Part shown: piece after piece, positions 45,233-53,175 of the stretch | Position numbering within the stretch: the first letter of the stretch is position 1 | Layout: each line of letters opens with the position of its first letter | From: Bacillota bacterium | Lineage (GTDB): Bacteria; Bacillota_I; Bacilli_A; Izemoplasmatales; UBA1188 | Assembly (NCBI GenBank): GCA_023410715.1 | Contig: JAEYPN010000025.1 | Location: forward strand, 1 to 64,000 | Reading direction: 5' to 3' | DNA length: 64,000 nucleotides | Position numbers and translations under genes: made by a program | The notes under the pieces: model-generated | Database searches by the model: none | What the model saw: only the letters and a program-made list of their open reading frames with translations | Told to the model about the DNA's origin: nothing

Positions 45233-46492
45233 ATGAAAAAGAAAGCAAAGTTAAAATTTGAAGATAGAATTAAAATACAAGTGTTTTTAGAAAGCAAAAC
45301 AAAGATTAAAAATATCGCAAAAGAATTAAAAGTTTCTAAACAAACAATTTATCGGGAAATAGAAAGGAATGCAGTTTACAAATCAGCCAAAAGCATTTTT
45401 AGTCGTAAATGTATAAACGATCCAAGAAAATGTAAGTACATCCTAGAAAATCATAAATGTGCGGATAATTGTACACACTTCATACAAAGACAATGTGAAA
45501 TGGTTGTAAGATTTCCTTTTGTTTGTAATAAATGTGATAAAAAGTCAAATTGTGTTTTACCACATCGATATTATTATGCCAATGATGCACAAAAAAAATG
45601 TCGTAAATCTTTAGTTGAGCCAAGAAAAGGGATTAAAATATCTCAAGAAGATTTTCAACAAATTAATGAGATTATATCACCACTGATCAAAGAAAAAAGA
45701 CAATCATTAAATCATATTCTTACATCACATGATGAGATTAAGGTATCAGAACGCACATTACGTAACTGGATAAATAAAGGTTATACAGATGCAAGGAATA
45801 TTGACTTACCAAGAAAAGTATCATTTAAGCCAAAAAAAGAGTATATTTATCGTATAACCAAGCCCGTAAACGTCATTTTTGGACGCACTTACAGTGACTA
45901 TGTTAGTTATACAAAAAAGAATCTTAATCTATTAGTTGTTCAACTTGATACAGTTGAAGGTAAAAAATCCGATAACAAACGAATTCTTACAATTCATTTT
46001 CCAGCCATAAAGTTTCAATTTGGAATACTGCTTAATTCTAATTCTCCTGATGAAGTCAATCAAAAATTATTGGCTTTAAGAAGCAGAATTGGTAATAGTT
46101 ACTTTAAAAAAATATTTCCAATTATCTTAAGTGATAATGGTATAGAGTTTAATCGCTTATATGAACTTGAGGCAAATGAAAATGGAGAACTTTTATCAAA
46201 AGTGTTTTATTGTAATCCCTATTGTTCAAGCCAAAAGGGCTCTTGTGAAAGAAACCATGAATTACTTAGATATATTGAGCCGAAATATCATTCAATGGAT
46301 CATTTGACACAGGATAAAGTAAATGATATCTTTTCAAACATTAATTCTTTATATAGAAAATCTCTCCAAGGAGTCTGTGCTTATACCTTGGCACAAACCG
46401 TACTTGGAGAGAAGTTTCTTAGTGAGATTGGTATATATTACGTATCCCCAGATAATGTTAATCTAAGCCAATCTCTTACAAGAAAAAAGTAA
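45233..46492 (+). CDS. IS30-family transposase
   Basis: This 419-residue transposase has an N-terminal helix-turn-helix (FEDRIKIQVFLESKTKIKNI, then LKVSKQTIYREIERN), a Cys-rich zinc-like region around residues 60-115 (CADNC, CNKCDKKSNC) and an IS30-type DDE integrase core. The acidic residues are in VVQLDTVEGK, LSDNGIEF and KGSCERNHELLRYI. TAGGAG stands upstream of the ATG. The frame is uninterrupted. The zinc-rich linker and long length are typical of the IS30 branch found in Mollicutes and Firmicutes. Confidence 0.95.
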   Translation: MKKKAKLKFEDRIKIQVFLESKTKIKNIAKELKVSKQTIYREIERNAVYKSAKSIFSRKCINDPRKCKYILENHKCADNCTHFIQRQCEMVVRFPFVCNKCDKKSNCVLPHRYYYANDAQKKCRKSLVEPRKGIKISQEDFQQINEIISPLIKEKRQSLNHILTSHDEIKVSERTLRNWINKGYTDARNIDLPRKVSFKPKKEYIYRITKPVNVIFGRTYSDYVSYTKKNLNLLVVQLDTVEGKKSDNKRILTIHFPAIKFQFGILLNSNSPDEVNQKLLALRSRIGNSYFKKIFPIILSDNGIEFNRLYELEANENGELLSKVFYCNPYCSSQKGSCERNHELLRYIEPKYHSMDHLTQDKVNDIFSNINSLYRKSLQGVCAYTLAQTVLGEKFLSEIGIYYVSPDNVNLSQSLTRKK

Positions 46493-46662
46493 AGTTAAAT
46501 ACAATAATAGATAAATTAAAAACTAAGCTCAATAACCTTTAAATATTTCTATATCAGTTGCGATTATCTTTTCCAAAAGTATAATTTCAACTTTTTCATC
46601 GTACTTTACTTTAAAAGAATTACTTCTTTTCCCTTTAATTATACCCCCTAATAAGTAAAAGT

Positions 46663-46704
46663 AAAAGAGTTAAATCACTCCTACAAGCTAATTTTAACTC
46701 TTTT
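46663..46704. terminator. Hairpin terminator inside the IS right end
   Basis: AAAAGAGTTAAA and TTTAACTCTTTT make a perfect 12-bp stem with an 18-base loop, flanked by A/T tracts. It can end the transposase transcript and, on the other strand, transcripts entering from tldE, which lost its own terminator. Confidence 0.75.
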
Positions 46705-46743
46705 ATTCTGTTTATTATTTTTTCTTACTCAATTATTGGTTAT

Positions 46744-46770
46744 TTGTCACTTTTACTTCTTCATCTAACA
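46744..46770 (-). repeat. IS30-family right inverted repeat
   Basis: Its complement starts TGTTAGATGAAGAAGTAAAA and matches the left end at 21 of 27 positions. Confidence 0.85.
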
Positions 46771-46784
46771 TGTCCTTTTTACTT
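46771..46784. repeat. 14-bp target-site duplication, right copy
   Basis: This is an exact copy of 45110-45123. It includes the stop codon of tldE (46779-46781), so the gene end was preserved by the duplication. Confidence 0.9.
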
Positions 46785-48086
46785 ACCTGAAATAACTAAC
46801 TCTTTAATTTTCAAGCTTGGTGATGATACGCTATCAATACCTGATTTTAAATCTGAGCCAACTTCAGTAACATCTTTTAATAAATTAAAGATGTTTCCAC
46901 CAACAGTTGATAAAGCAATTGGGTCTGTTTCTTTACCATCAACAACTCTAAATCCACAAAGTTGAAGTGAAAAATCACCTGTAATTGCGTTTGCTCCAGC
47001 ATGTGTACCAGCAAGATCAGTTATAACTATACCATCTTTAATATCTTTAACCATCTCTTCATAAGGTCTTACGCCTGGTACAATATATAAATTTGTCATT
47101 GAAGGAGTGTTGCCAAATCCATTACCAGTTGATTCTACCCCATCAATCCTTGCAGTACGCAAATCATAAATAAATCCCTTTAATTCGCCATTTTTCACAA
47201 GTTCTTTATATTTAGTAGCTACACCTTCATCATCAAAAGATGTGCTTCTTACACTGTTTTTCTTAAATGGATCATCAACAATTGTAATTAGATCAGAAGC
47301 GATCTTTTCACCAATTTTACCTTTTAAAAGTGACGTTCCTTTTTGAACTGAGTCAGCTGAAAAGCCTGTTATAAATGGACTAAGAAGTGATGCCATCGCA
47401 GTATTTTTTATTATTACCTCGTATGTTCCTGATAGGACTGGTGCTGCACCTAAGCTTCTTGCCGCATATAAAGATATTTCTTTAGCTAATTCTTTAACGG
47501 TTAGTTCATTAAAATCGTTTGATACTATATAATCAAATGATGTTCTTTGATCCTTATCTGATTTGGCAATTGCCTGACCACCTAAAAACGCATAATTAGC
47601 CTCAGCTTCAAGCTTTAAGCCTTTTGAGTTTAGTAGCATTGATTTTACAAAACCTTCTTCATAAAAACTTTCTGCTAAAACAATATGCTCATAGCTTCTT
47701 ATTTCTTTATCTAAATCAAGAGCTTTTTCAATTTTTTCTTTAGCTTCTACCTTAGCTAATTCTTGATTATATAAATCAACCTTTTGATATTCTTTATCGC
47801 CTGAATAAATAAATACTTCATCCTTACTATCAATTCCATTGGCGTTCTCAATAATTTTTTCAACAATAAAATCAAATTGATTTTCATTAATTAATTCGAC
47901 TCTTACGAGCCCCATTTTTCCATTATAAATGCCTTTTACATTTAATAATTTTGTATTTGAAATGCTATATTTATCCAAATCCCCATTTAATGTTTGAACT
48001 TCCATTGAATTGTTTTCTTTATAAGATATTTGAATATCTTCAATACCAGCTTTTTTAGCTTTAGCAAATAATAAATCAAAATTCAT
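46779..48086 (-). CDS. tldE: TldE/PmbA family protein
   Basis: This 435-residue partner of TldD lacks the zinc motif. It starts with the TldE-like IEDIQISYKENNSMEVQTLNGDLDKYSISNT and contains AARSLGAAPVLSGTYEVIIKN, SFDDEGVATK, FIYDLRTARIDG, STGNGFGN and LAGTHAGANAITGDFSLQLCGF. TldDE is a heterodimeric metalloprotease that degrades or matures peptides. It overlaps tldD by one base. Its stop codon lies inside the IS target duplication, so the coding sequence is complete but the terminator was displaced. Confidence 0.95.
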   Translation of the reverse strand: MNFDLLFAKAKKAGIEDIQISYKENNSMEVQTLNGDLDKYSISNTKLLNVKGIYNGKMGLVRVELINENQFDFIVEKIIENANGIDSKDEVFIYSGDKEYQKVDLYNQELAKVEAKEKIEKALDLDKEIRSYEHIVLAESFYEEGFVKSMLLNSKGLKLEAEANYAFLGGQAIAKSDKDQRTSFDYIVSNDFNELTVKELAKEISLYAARSLGAAPVLSGTYEVIIKNTAMASLLSPFITGFSADSVQKGTSLLKGKIGEKIASDLITIVDDPFKKNSVRSTSFDDEGVATKYKELVKNGELKGFIYDLRTARIDGVESTGNGFGNTPSMTNLYIVPGVRPYEEMVKDIKDGIVITDLAGTHAGANAITGDFSLQLCGFRVVDGKETDPIALSTVGGNIFNLLKDVTEVGSDLKSGIDSVSSPSLKIKELVISGK

Positions 48087-49483
48087 TATTTTGTCCCCTT
48101 TCTACCACCAACAGTAACGTTTTTTACTCTGATTGTTGGTTGACCAACGTTTGTGTTTACGGAACCACTTGCTGATCCACATACTCCTTGAGCAAGCCTT
48201 AAGTTATTACCAACCATGTCAATATTTAGTAAAACTTCTGCGCCGTTTCCAACAAGGGACGCACCGCGTACTGGTTCAGCAATTTTACCATCACGAATAA
48301 TGTATCCTTCATTTACCGCAAAGTTAAAATCTCCACTTCCTGGGTCAACAGATCCACCGCCAAGACTTTTTGCATATAAACCATATTCTGTTGCGGCGAT
48401 TATTTCATCAAATGTCGATTTTCCTGGGCAGATATATGTATTTGACATTCTTGATGTTGGGGCAAATTTATATGATTCTCTTCTAGATGAACCAGTAGAT
48501 GCTAAATTCATTCTTCTTGAATTAAGTTCATCAATCATATAAGATTTTAGAATACCATTTTCAATTAATAAACGATTCTGTTGTTTATTTCCCTCATCAT
48601 CAATGTTTTCTGAACCCCATTCATTTTCCATTGTACCATCATCAACAGCAGATACGATATCTGAGGCAATCTTTTTGCCAAGTTTTCCACAAAATACTGA
48701 AGCATTTTTGGCAACTGATGTAGCTTCAAGTGAGTGACCGCATGCTTCATGGAAAATAACTCCACCAAAACCATTATCAATTACCACTGTCATCTTGCCG
48801 CTTGGGCATTCGTCGGCATGTAGCATGGTAACCGCTGTTATTGCAGCATTTCTTGCTTTTTCTTTGACATCAATTGTGTCAAAAAATTCAAAGCCCATAT
48901 GAGCTCCTGGCCCTTCTCCGCCTGTTTGCATAACTTTACCATCTGAGGCTATAGCCATAATATACATTCTTGTATAAACACGTTCATCCTCAATGTTTTT
49001 ACCGCTATTATTTGCAATTTGAACATGTTGAGTTGTGTCTGAATAAACAATACGAACTTGAACAATTTCGGGGCTATAGTTCTTTGCTTCATCATATGCT
49101 AGTCTCATTATGTCAATTTTCTTTTCAAGTTCAACTGTTTGTGGATAAATTTTGATCTTGTTTTGCTCTCCACCCTTAACAACATCATTTAATTTAACAC
49201 TCTTTATTTTTTTTGAATCATCAAATGATTGTGACAAATCGCTTGCTAATTTCAAAAGTGATTCTTCAGATAAATCATTAGTGTAGCCATAAACACTTTT
49301 TAGTTCTTTGGCAATTCTTATCCCTACACCATAAACTTTATCCGTAAATACTGTCTCAACACTTCCACCTACTAATTGAATCGAATTTTTTACGGTATCT
49401 TCAGCAAAAACTTCCGCAAAATCTCCACCAGTTAGTAAAGAAGTATCAAGTATTTTTTGTAATAATTCTTTTTCTAATATCAT
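48086..49483 (-). CDS. tldD: Metalloprotease TldD
   Basis: This 465-residue TldD has the active-site motif FHEACGHSLEA (about residue 249) and the later zinc-related region STGSSRRESYKFAPTSRMSNTYI, GGGSVDPGSGDFNFAVNEGYII and GGRKGTK. It forms the catalytic half of TldDE with the adjacent TldE. No peptide precursor is seen next to the pair. GGAGGC precedes the ATG; the promoter is at 49510-49518. Confidence 0.96.
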   Translation of the reverse strand: MILEKELLQKILDTSLLTGGDFAEVFAEDTVKNSIQLVGGSVETVFTDKVYGVGIRIAKELKSVYGYTNDLSEESLLKLASDLSQSFDDSKKIKSVKLNDVVKGGEQNKIKIYPQTVELEKKIDIMRLAYDEAKNYSPEIVQVRIVYSDTTQHVQIANNSGKNIEDERVYTRMYIMAIASDGKVMQTGGEGPGAHMGFEFFDTIDVKEKARNAAITAVTMLHADECPSGKMTVVIDNGFGGVIFHEACGHSLEATSVAKNASVFCGKLGKKIASDIVSAVDDGTMENEWGSENIDDEGNKQQNRLLIENGILKSYMIDELNSRRMNLASTGSSRRESYKFAPTSRMSNTYICPGKSTFDEIIAATEYGLYAKSLGGGSVDPGSGDFNFAVNEGYIIRDGKIAEPVRGASLVGNGAEVLLNIDMVGNNLRLAQGVCGSASGSVNTNVGQPTIRVKNVTVGGRKGTK

Positions 49484-49509
49484 TTGTAGCCTCCTTAAAA
49501 ATTATCATT

Positions 49510-49518
49510 ATTATAACA
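49510..49518 (-). promoter_or_regulatory. Extended -10 promoter of tldD-tldE
   Basis: TGTTATAAT on the minus strand lies 27 bases before the tldD ATG; the -35 region is AT-rich and weak. Confidence 0.5.
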
Positions 49519-49546
49519 CACATCATTTAAAAAATAAACCACTTTT

Positions 49547-49583
49547 TTAAAAAAAATACCTTAATTTTACATTAAGGTATTTT
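49547..49583 (-). terminator. Rho-independent terminator of rpoE
   Basis: AAATACCTTAAT and ATTAAGGTATTT pair perfectly around a 5-base loop; the minus strand then reads TTTTTT. It lies 15 bases after the rpoE stop. Confidence 0.92.
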
Positions 49584-49597
49584 AGATATTTTTTGTT

Positions 49598-50146
49598 CTA
49601 TTCGTATAAATCCTCGTAGTCATCCATTATGTCGTTGTATTTATCCTCTTCAAAATCATCGTCTTCTTCATAAATAGGTAAACCAACTTCCTCATCAATA
49701 ATATCTATATCGTCTTCATCATCAATTTCATCATCAATGTCGTCGTCAACGTCATCAATATCATCGATTTCATCATCGTCTCTTTCTTCGTCTTCAACTT
49801 CGTCATATTCATCATTGAAGTAATCATCTTCATCTTCATATGTTTCAAATTCTTCATCATCTGCATCAAGAATATCTTTATGCTCGCCATAAAATTCTTT
49901 GTCAAGATTATCTATTTTTTGTCTACTCTTTAAATCCCATAAATCTTCGCCACAATAAATAAATTTAGCGGAAATAACTAATTCAGTATAGAATTGCGCT
50001 TCAACATCTTCAAGTACATCATCAGATAAATTTTTTATTTCTGCAATTTCTTTAAACATTGCTTGGAAGGTTTGCGGATTTTTCTTTTTACTTAGATTAT
50101 ACTCAGCAAGCTCAATTAGAGACATTTGTGAAACTTCTTTTTCCAT
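49598..50146 (-). CDS. rpoE: DNA-directed RNA polymerase delta subunit
   Basis: This protein (about 182 residues) has an N-terminal HARE-HTH domain (MSLIELAEYNLSKKKNPQTFQAMFKEIAEI, then TELVISAKFIYCGEDLWDLKSRQK). The C-terminal tail of about 90 residues is almost only Asp and Glu. Delta is specific to Firmicutes/Mollicutes RNA polymerase; it releases nucleic acids from the enzyme and alters promoter choice. The ATG after GGAGGAACAATA is chosen; the frame extends 10 codons further upstream but without a ribosome-binding site. Confidence 0.95.
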   Translation of the reverse strand: MEKEVSQMSLIELAEYNLSKKKNPQTFQAMFKEIAEIKNLSDDVLEDVEAQFYTELVISAKFIYCGEDLWDLKSRQKIDNLDKEFYGEHKDILDADDEEFETYEDEDDYFNDEYDEVEDEERDDDEIDDIDDVDDDIDDEIDDEDDIDIIDEEVGLPIYEEDDDFEEDKYNDIMDDYEDLYE

Positions 50147-50207
50147 TATTGTTCCTCCACTTAAGGTTCTAACCATTAATAAAAACGTGCATCTTTTGGC
50201 TTATAAT

Positions 50208-50236
50208 ATTATATATTAATATTCAGATAAAAACAA
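50208..50236 (-). promoter_or_regulatory. Promoter of rpoE
   Basis: TTGTTT (50231-50236), a 17-nt spacer and TATAAT (50208-50213) lie on the minus strand 62 bases before the ATG. Confidence 0.65.
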
Positions 50237-50254
50237 GTCTTATTTTTCTAAATT

Positions 50255-50443
50255 TTAATTTCCGTAAATTTTTAAAATGATAATAACAACAATTAAACCT
50301 GGAATTCTTAAAAACCCAAGAATTGCAATGTTTAAAAAATTAACCGGAATATTAAAACTAATATACTGTCCAACATAATTAATAGCATAAATAAATATCG
50401 TACCAATTAATAATGATTTTATAATTGATTTGATCTTTTTCAC
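50255..50443 (-). CDS. BofA-like pro-sigma-K processing inhibitor family protein
   Basis: This protein of about 62 residues has two transmembrane helices. The second half, NIPVNFLNIAILGFLRIPGLIVVIIILKI, follows the BofA pattern of Pro/Asn helix entry and a G-x-L-x-I-P-G-L core. In Bacillus, BofA sits with SpoIVFA/FB in the forespore membrane and restrains sigma-K activation; homologues also occur outside sporulators. The likely start is the GTG four codons into the frame, preceded by AGGTGATAATT. It stands alone between rpoE and the Na/Pi cotransporter gene. Confidence 0.6.
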   Translation of the reverse strand: MKKIKSIIKSLLIGTIFIYAINYVGQYISFNIPVNFLNIAILGFLRIPGLIVVIIILKIYGN

Positions 50444-50473
50444 AATTATCACCTATAAAATTATATGCTAATT

Positions 50474-52129
50474 TTATAGGTATATATCATCAGAATCATA
50501 ATTTTCTTGTAAGATATTAACAGCAATATTATTCAAATGATCACCAATTCGCTCCACATTTGATAAGATATCTACATAATATCCATCTTCTATTTCTTGA
50601 CATTCCTTATTATTAAGTCTTTGAATGTGTCTTTTTCTATAACGACGACATAAATCATCTATTATTGCTTCTCTATTATTAATACTTAAGGCTAACGCCT
50701 TATCTTGCTTTTCAAAAGCCTCAAGTGCTTCATTAAATGAAACTTTAATTGTATCATAAAGATTTTTTAAATCATTTTGAGCATCTTCAAATAAGAAAAT
50801 TTTGTTACTATATCTTTCTTCAAAAAATTCAAGAATGTTATTTAAATGATCACCAATTCGTTCAAAGTCTCTTATTGTGTCAATTTCTTTTGCAAGTGAC
50901 TGCGAGATTGTCCCAGAAATTTCTTGTTCAGAAATCTTTACTAAATAATCATGTATCTTTTTATCTAAATTATCAATTGTTTCTTCAAAACTTATTCCTG
51001 TTTCTAAGTTCTTATTATCCTCAGTAAACGAATAATTATACATATAATCAAACATCGTAAAACAAGTCTTTCCCATTGTTAGAATAGCTTTTTTTGCATT
51101 TTCTATGGCCATTACTGGCATATCCCTAATTAAATCTTCTTCTAAAACAATTTGTGAAGCTGTATCTTCAGCTTTACCCGGAATAATTATTGTCACAAAT
51201 TTAACTAATTTATTTATAAACCAATACATAATTGATACATTCACAAGATTAAAAGAAATATGTGCAATTGCAATAACTAATTTAGAGTTAATATCCCCAA
51301 ACCAATTAACACCAACATAAGCAATTAATTTTGAATAAGGGTATAAAAATATCATAAATATAACTGCACCTATAAATTTAAAAATGGTGTTCAAAAATGC
51401 TGCCCTTTTGGAGTCGGTATTTCCGCCAATTGAGGAAAGTAAAGCAGTAACGGTTGTCCCAACGTTATCGCCTAAAACAATGGCCATAGCACCGATTATA
51501 GGAAGATTACCAGTTGAATAAACTTGCTGTAAAATACCAATTGTGGCACTAGATGATTGAACAATCGCTGTCATGATAATTCCAGATATAAATCCTAAGA
51601 TTGGGACTTCACTTACTTTTTGAAGAATATTTTTAAATACATCTAGATTAGTAAGTTTAACTAATTCATCACCCATTACATCTAAACCATAAAATATTAA
51701 TCCAAACCCTAGAATCGCTCCGGCAATTGATTTTGTTTTTTTCTTTCCCCCAAAGAACATTAATATACTACCAACACCTACAAACACTAGTGCATATTTA
51801 TTGATGTTTAAGCCAATTAGAATAGAGGTTACAGTTGTACCAATACTAGCTCCAAACATTACTCCAACAGCTTGTGGTAATGTCATAAGCCCGGCTCTAA
51901 TTAATCCAACAGCAATAGCGGTTGTCCCACTTGATGATTGAATAATGCTTGTCACAAGCACACCTAAAATAATCCCTTTTATTGGAGTGTTTGTGGCTTT
52001 TTCCAGAATTCTTTTCATTTTAGATCCAGCAATATTCTTTAAGCTATCTCCCATAAGGACAATACCAAATAAGAAAATTCCTAATCCACCTAGTACGTAA
52101 ATTATAAGTCTTTGAATATCCAAAATCAT
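50474..52129 (-). CDS. Na/Pi cotransporter family protein with PhoU-like domain
   Basis: This protein of about 551 residues has an N-terminal membrane part with two Na/Pi_cotran repeats, each with the QSSS motif (IIQSSSGTTAIAVGLI and IVQSSSATIGILQQV), and conserved GASIGTTVTSILI and GDNVGTTVTALL. The C-terminal 200 residues form a PhoU-like helical bundle (ETIDNLDKKIHDYLVKI, then IRDFERIGDHLNNI twice). Such proteins move phosphate with sodium; the PhoU part may regulate it. The ATG used here has a tight SD spacing, and a TTG two codons later is better spaced. Confidence 0.93.
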   Translation of the reverse strand: MILDIQRLIIYVLGGLGIFLFGIVLMGDSLKNIAGSKMKRILEKATNTPIKGIILGVLVTSIIQSSSGTTAIAVGLIRAGLMTLPQAVGVMFGASIGTTVTSILIGLNINKYALVFVGVGSILMFFGGKKKTKSIAGAILGFGLIFYGLDVMGDELVKLTNLDVFKNILQKVSEVPILGFISGIIMTAIVQSSSATIGILQQVYSTGNLPIIGAMAIVLGDNVGTTVTALLSSIGGNTDSKRAAFLNTIFKFIGAVIFMIFLYPYSKLIAYVGVNWFGDINSKLVIAIAHISFNLVNVSIMYWFINKLVKFVTIIIPGKAEDTASQIVLEEDLIRDMPVMAIENAKKAILTMGKTCFTMFDYMYNYSFTEDNKNLETGISFEETIDNLDKKIHDYLVKISEQEISGTISQSLAKEIDTIRDFERIGDHLNNILEFFEERYSNKIFLFEDAQNDLKNLYDTIKVSFNEALEAFEKQDKALALSINNREAIIDDLCRRYRKRHIQRLNNKECQEIEDGYYVDILSNVERIGDHLNNIAVNILQENYDSDDIYL

Positions 52130-52194
52130 CACTCCTAAAATTTATTCATACTTTATTATGATAACACAAATTTTTAGGATTTAAACCTTGAAAA

Positions 52195-52227
52195 ATTAAG
52201 AAAGGGTTTGTATTCCTACAAACCCTT
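52195..52227 (-). terminator. Rho-independent terminator of the NrnA pair
   Basis: AAGGGTTTGT and ACAAACCCTT pair around a 6-nt loop and are followed by TCTTAATTTTT on the minus strand. The last gene's stop codon is in the stem. Confidence 0.85.
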
Positions 52228-53175
52228 GTTTATTTTATATTCTTTTACTAAAAGATCAGCATCTTCTAGTAATTTATTAACATTATCCCAAGTCTCTAAG
52301 CTAACTCCACAAGCCATGGCATGTCCGCCACCATTATATTTATTGGCTAACTCATTGATTGCAGGGCCACGAGAACGTAAACGACCTCTCACAAAGTTTC
52401 CATCATATTCAGCGAATAAGGCCCAAACTGGAGAATCTTCAATCACCGATAATTCATTGACTAGTGATGTAGCTTCTTCAAGCGAAACATTATACTTTGC
52501 TAAAATTTCAGGAGTAATCTTAATATAAGCAACGCCATTTGGTGTTTTTTCATAACTAAATAACACATAACCTTTTAGTTTTAACATTTCTTCTGTTTTA
52601 ACATCAAGTTTTTCAAGGATAGGCGCAAAATCTAGCCCCATATCAACCATTGAAGCTATGCTTCTAAATGTATCACCTGAAACACTTCTATATTTAAATC
52701 TACCAGAATCTGTAACAATTCCTGTATATAAAGCTGCTAAGCCGTTTGGGCTAATTTTTAGTTTTTTCTTAAACATATTATAAAAAGAAAAAATAATTTG
52801 GCTTGCAGCACATGCTGTTGTATCAACATAATTAATCATCCCATAATCTTCAACAGGTAAATGATGGTCAATCTTAATCAGGTATTTACCTAGTTTAAAT
52901 CTTTGATCAGCTATTCTATCACTTGTGGCTGTATCAACCGCAATTATTAATGCATCACTAAATTTTTCGTCACTTACTTCATCTACTCTTCCTAAAAATT
53001 TTACATATTCTGCTTCTTCGCCAACCACATAAATTTCTTTTTGAGGAAATGAAGTCTTAAGAATATCTTTTAATCCAAAAGCTGCCCCAGTACAGTCTCC
53101 GTCAGGACGCATATGCATTGTAATAATTATTCTTTCAAATTCTTTAATCTTTTTTAATATTTCTTTTTGTATCAT
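52216..53175 (-). CDS. DHH-family phosphoesterase, NrnA type (first of pair)
   Basis: This 319-residue DHH/DHHA1 phosphoesterase has IITMHMRPDGDCTGAAFGLKDIL (metal motif), IIAVDTATSDRIADQ, IKIDHHLP, IVTDSGRFKYRSV and a C-terminal GGGHAMACG substrate motif. NrnA proteins degrade short oligoribonucleotides and dephosphorylate 3'-phosphoadenosine 5'-phosphate. It overlaps the upstream paralogue by 4 bases, so they are co-translated. Confidence 0.92.
   Translation of the reverse strand: MIQKEILKKIKEFERIIITMHMRPDGDCTGAAFGLKDILKTSFPQKEIYVVGEEAEYVKFLGRVDEVSDEKFSDALIIAVDTATSDRIADQRFKLGKYLIKIDHHLPVEDYGMINYVDTTACAASQIIFSFYNMFKKKLKISPNGLAALYTGIVTDSGRFKYRSVSGDTFRSIASMVDMGLDFAPILEKLDVKTEEMLKLKGYVLFSYEKTPNGVAYIKITPEILAKYNVSLEEATSLVNELSVIEDSPVWALFAEYDGNFVRGRLRSRGPAINELANKYNGGGHAMACGVSLETWDNVNKLLEDADLLVKEYKINKGL

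Larger units (their letters stand above)
45124..46770 (+). mobile_element. IS30-family insertion sequence, complete (1647 bp)
   Basis: The element has imperfect terminal inverted repeats of 27 bases (45124-45150 and 46744-46770), matching at 21 of 27 positions and both starting TGTTA. It contains one transposase gene and is flanked by a perfect 14-bp direct repeat. IS30-type elements usually duplicate a few bases, but Mycoplasma fermentans IS1630 is known to target hairpins and make long duplications. The same appears to have happened here in the tldE terminator. All parts look intact, suggesting a recent insertion. Confidence 0.92.
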
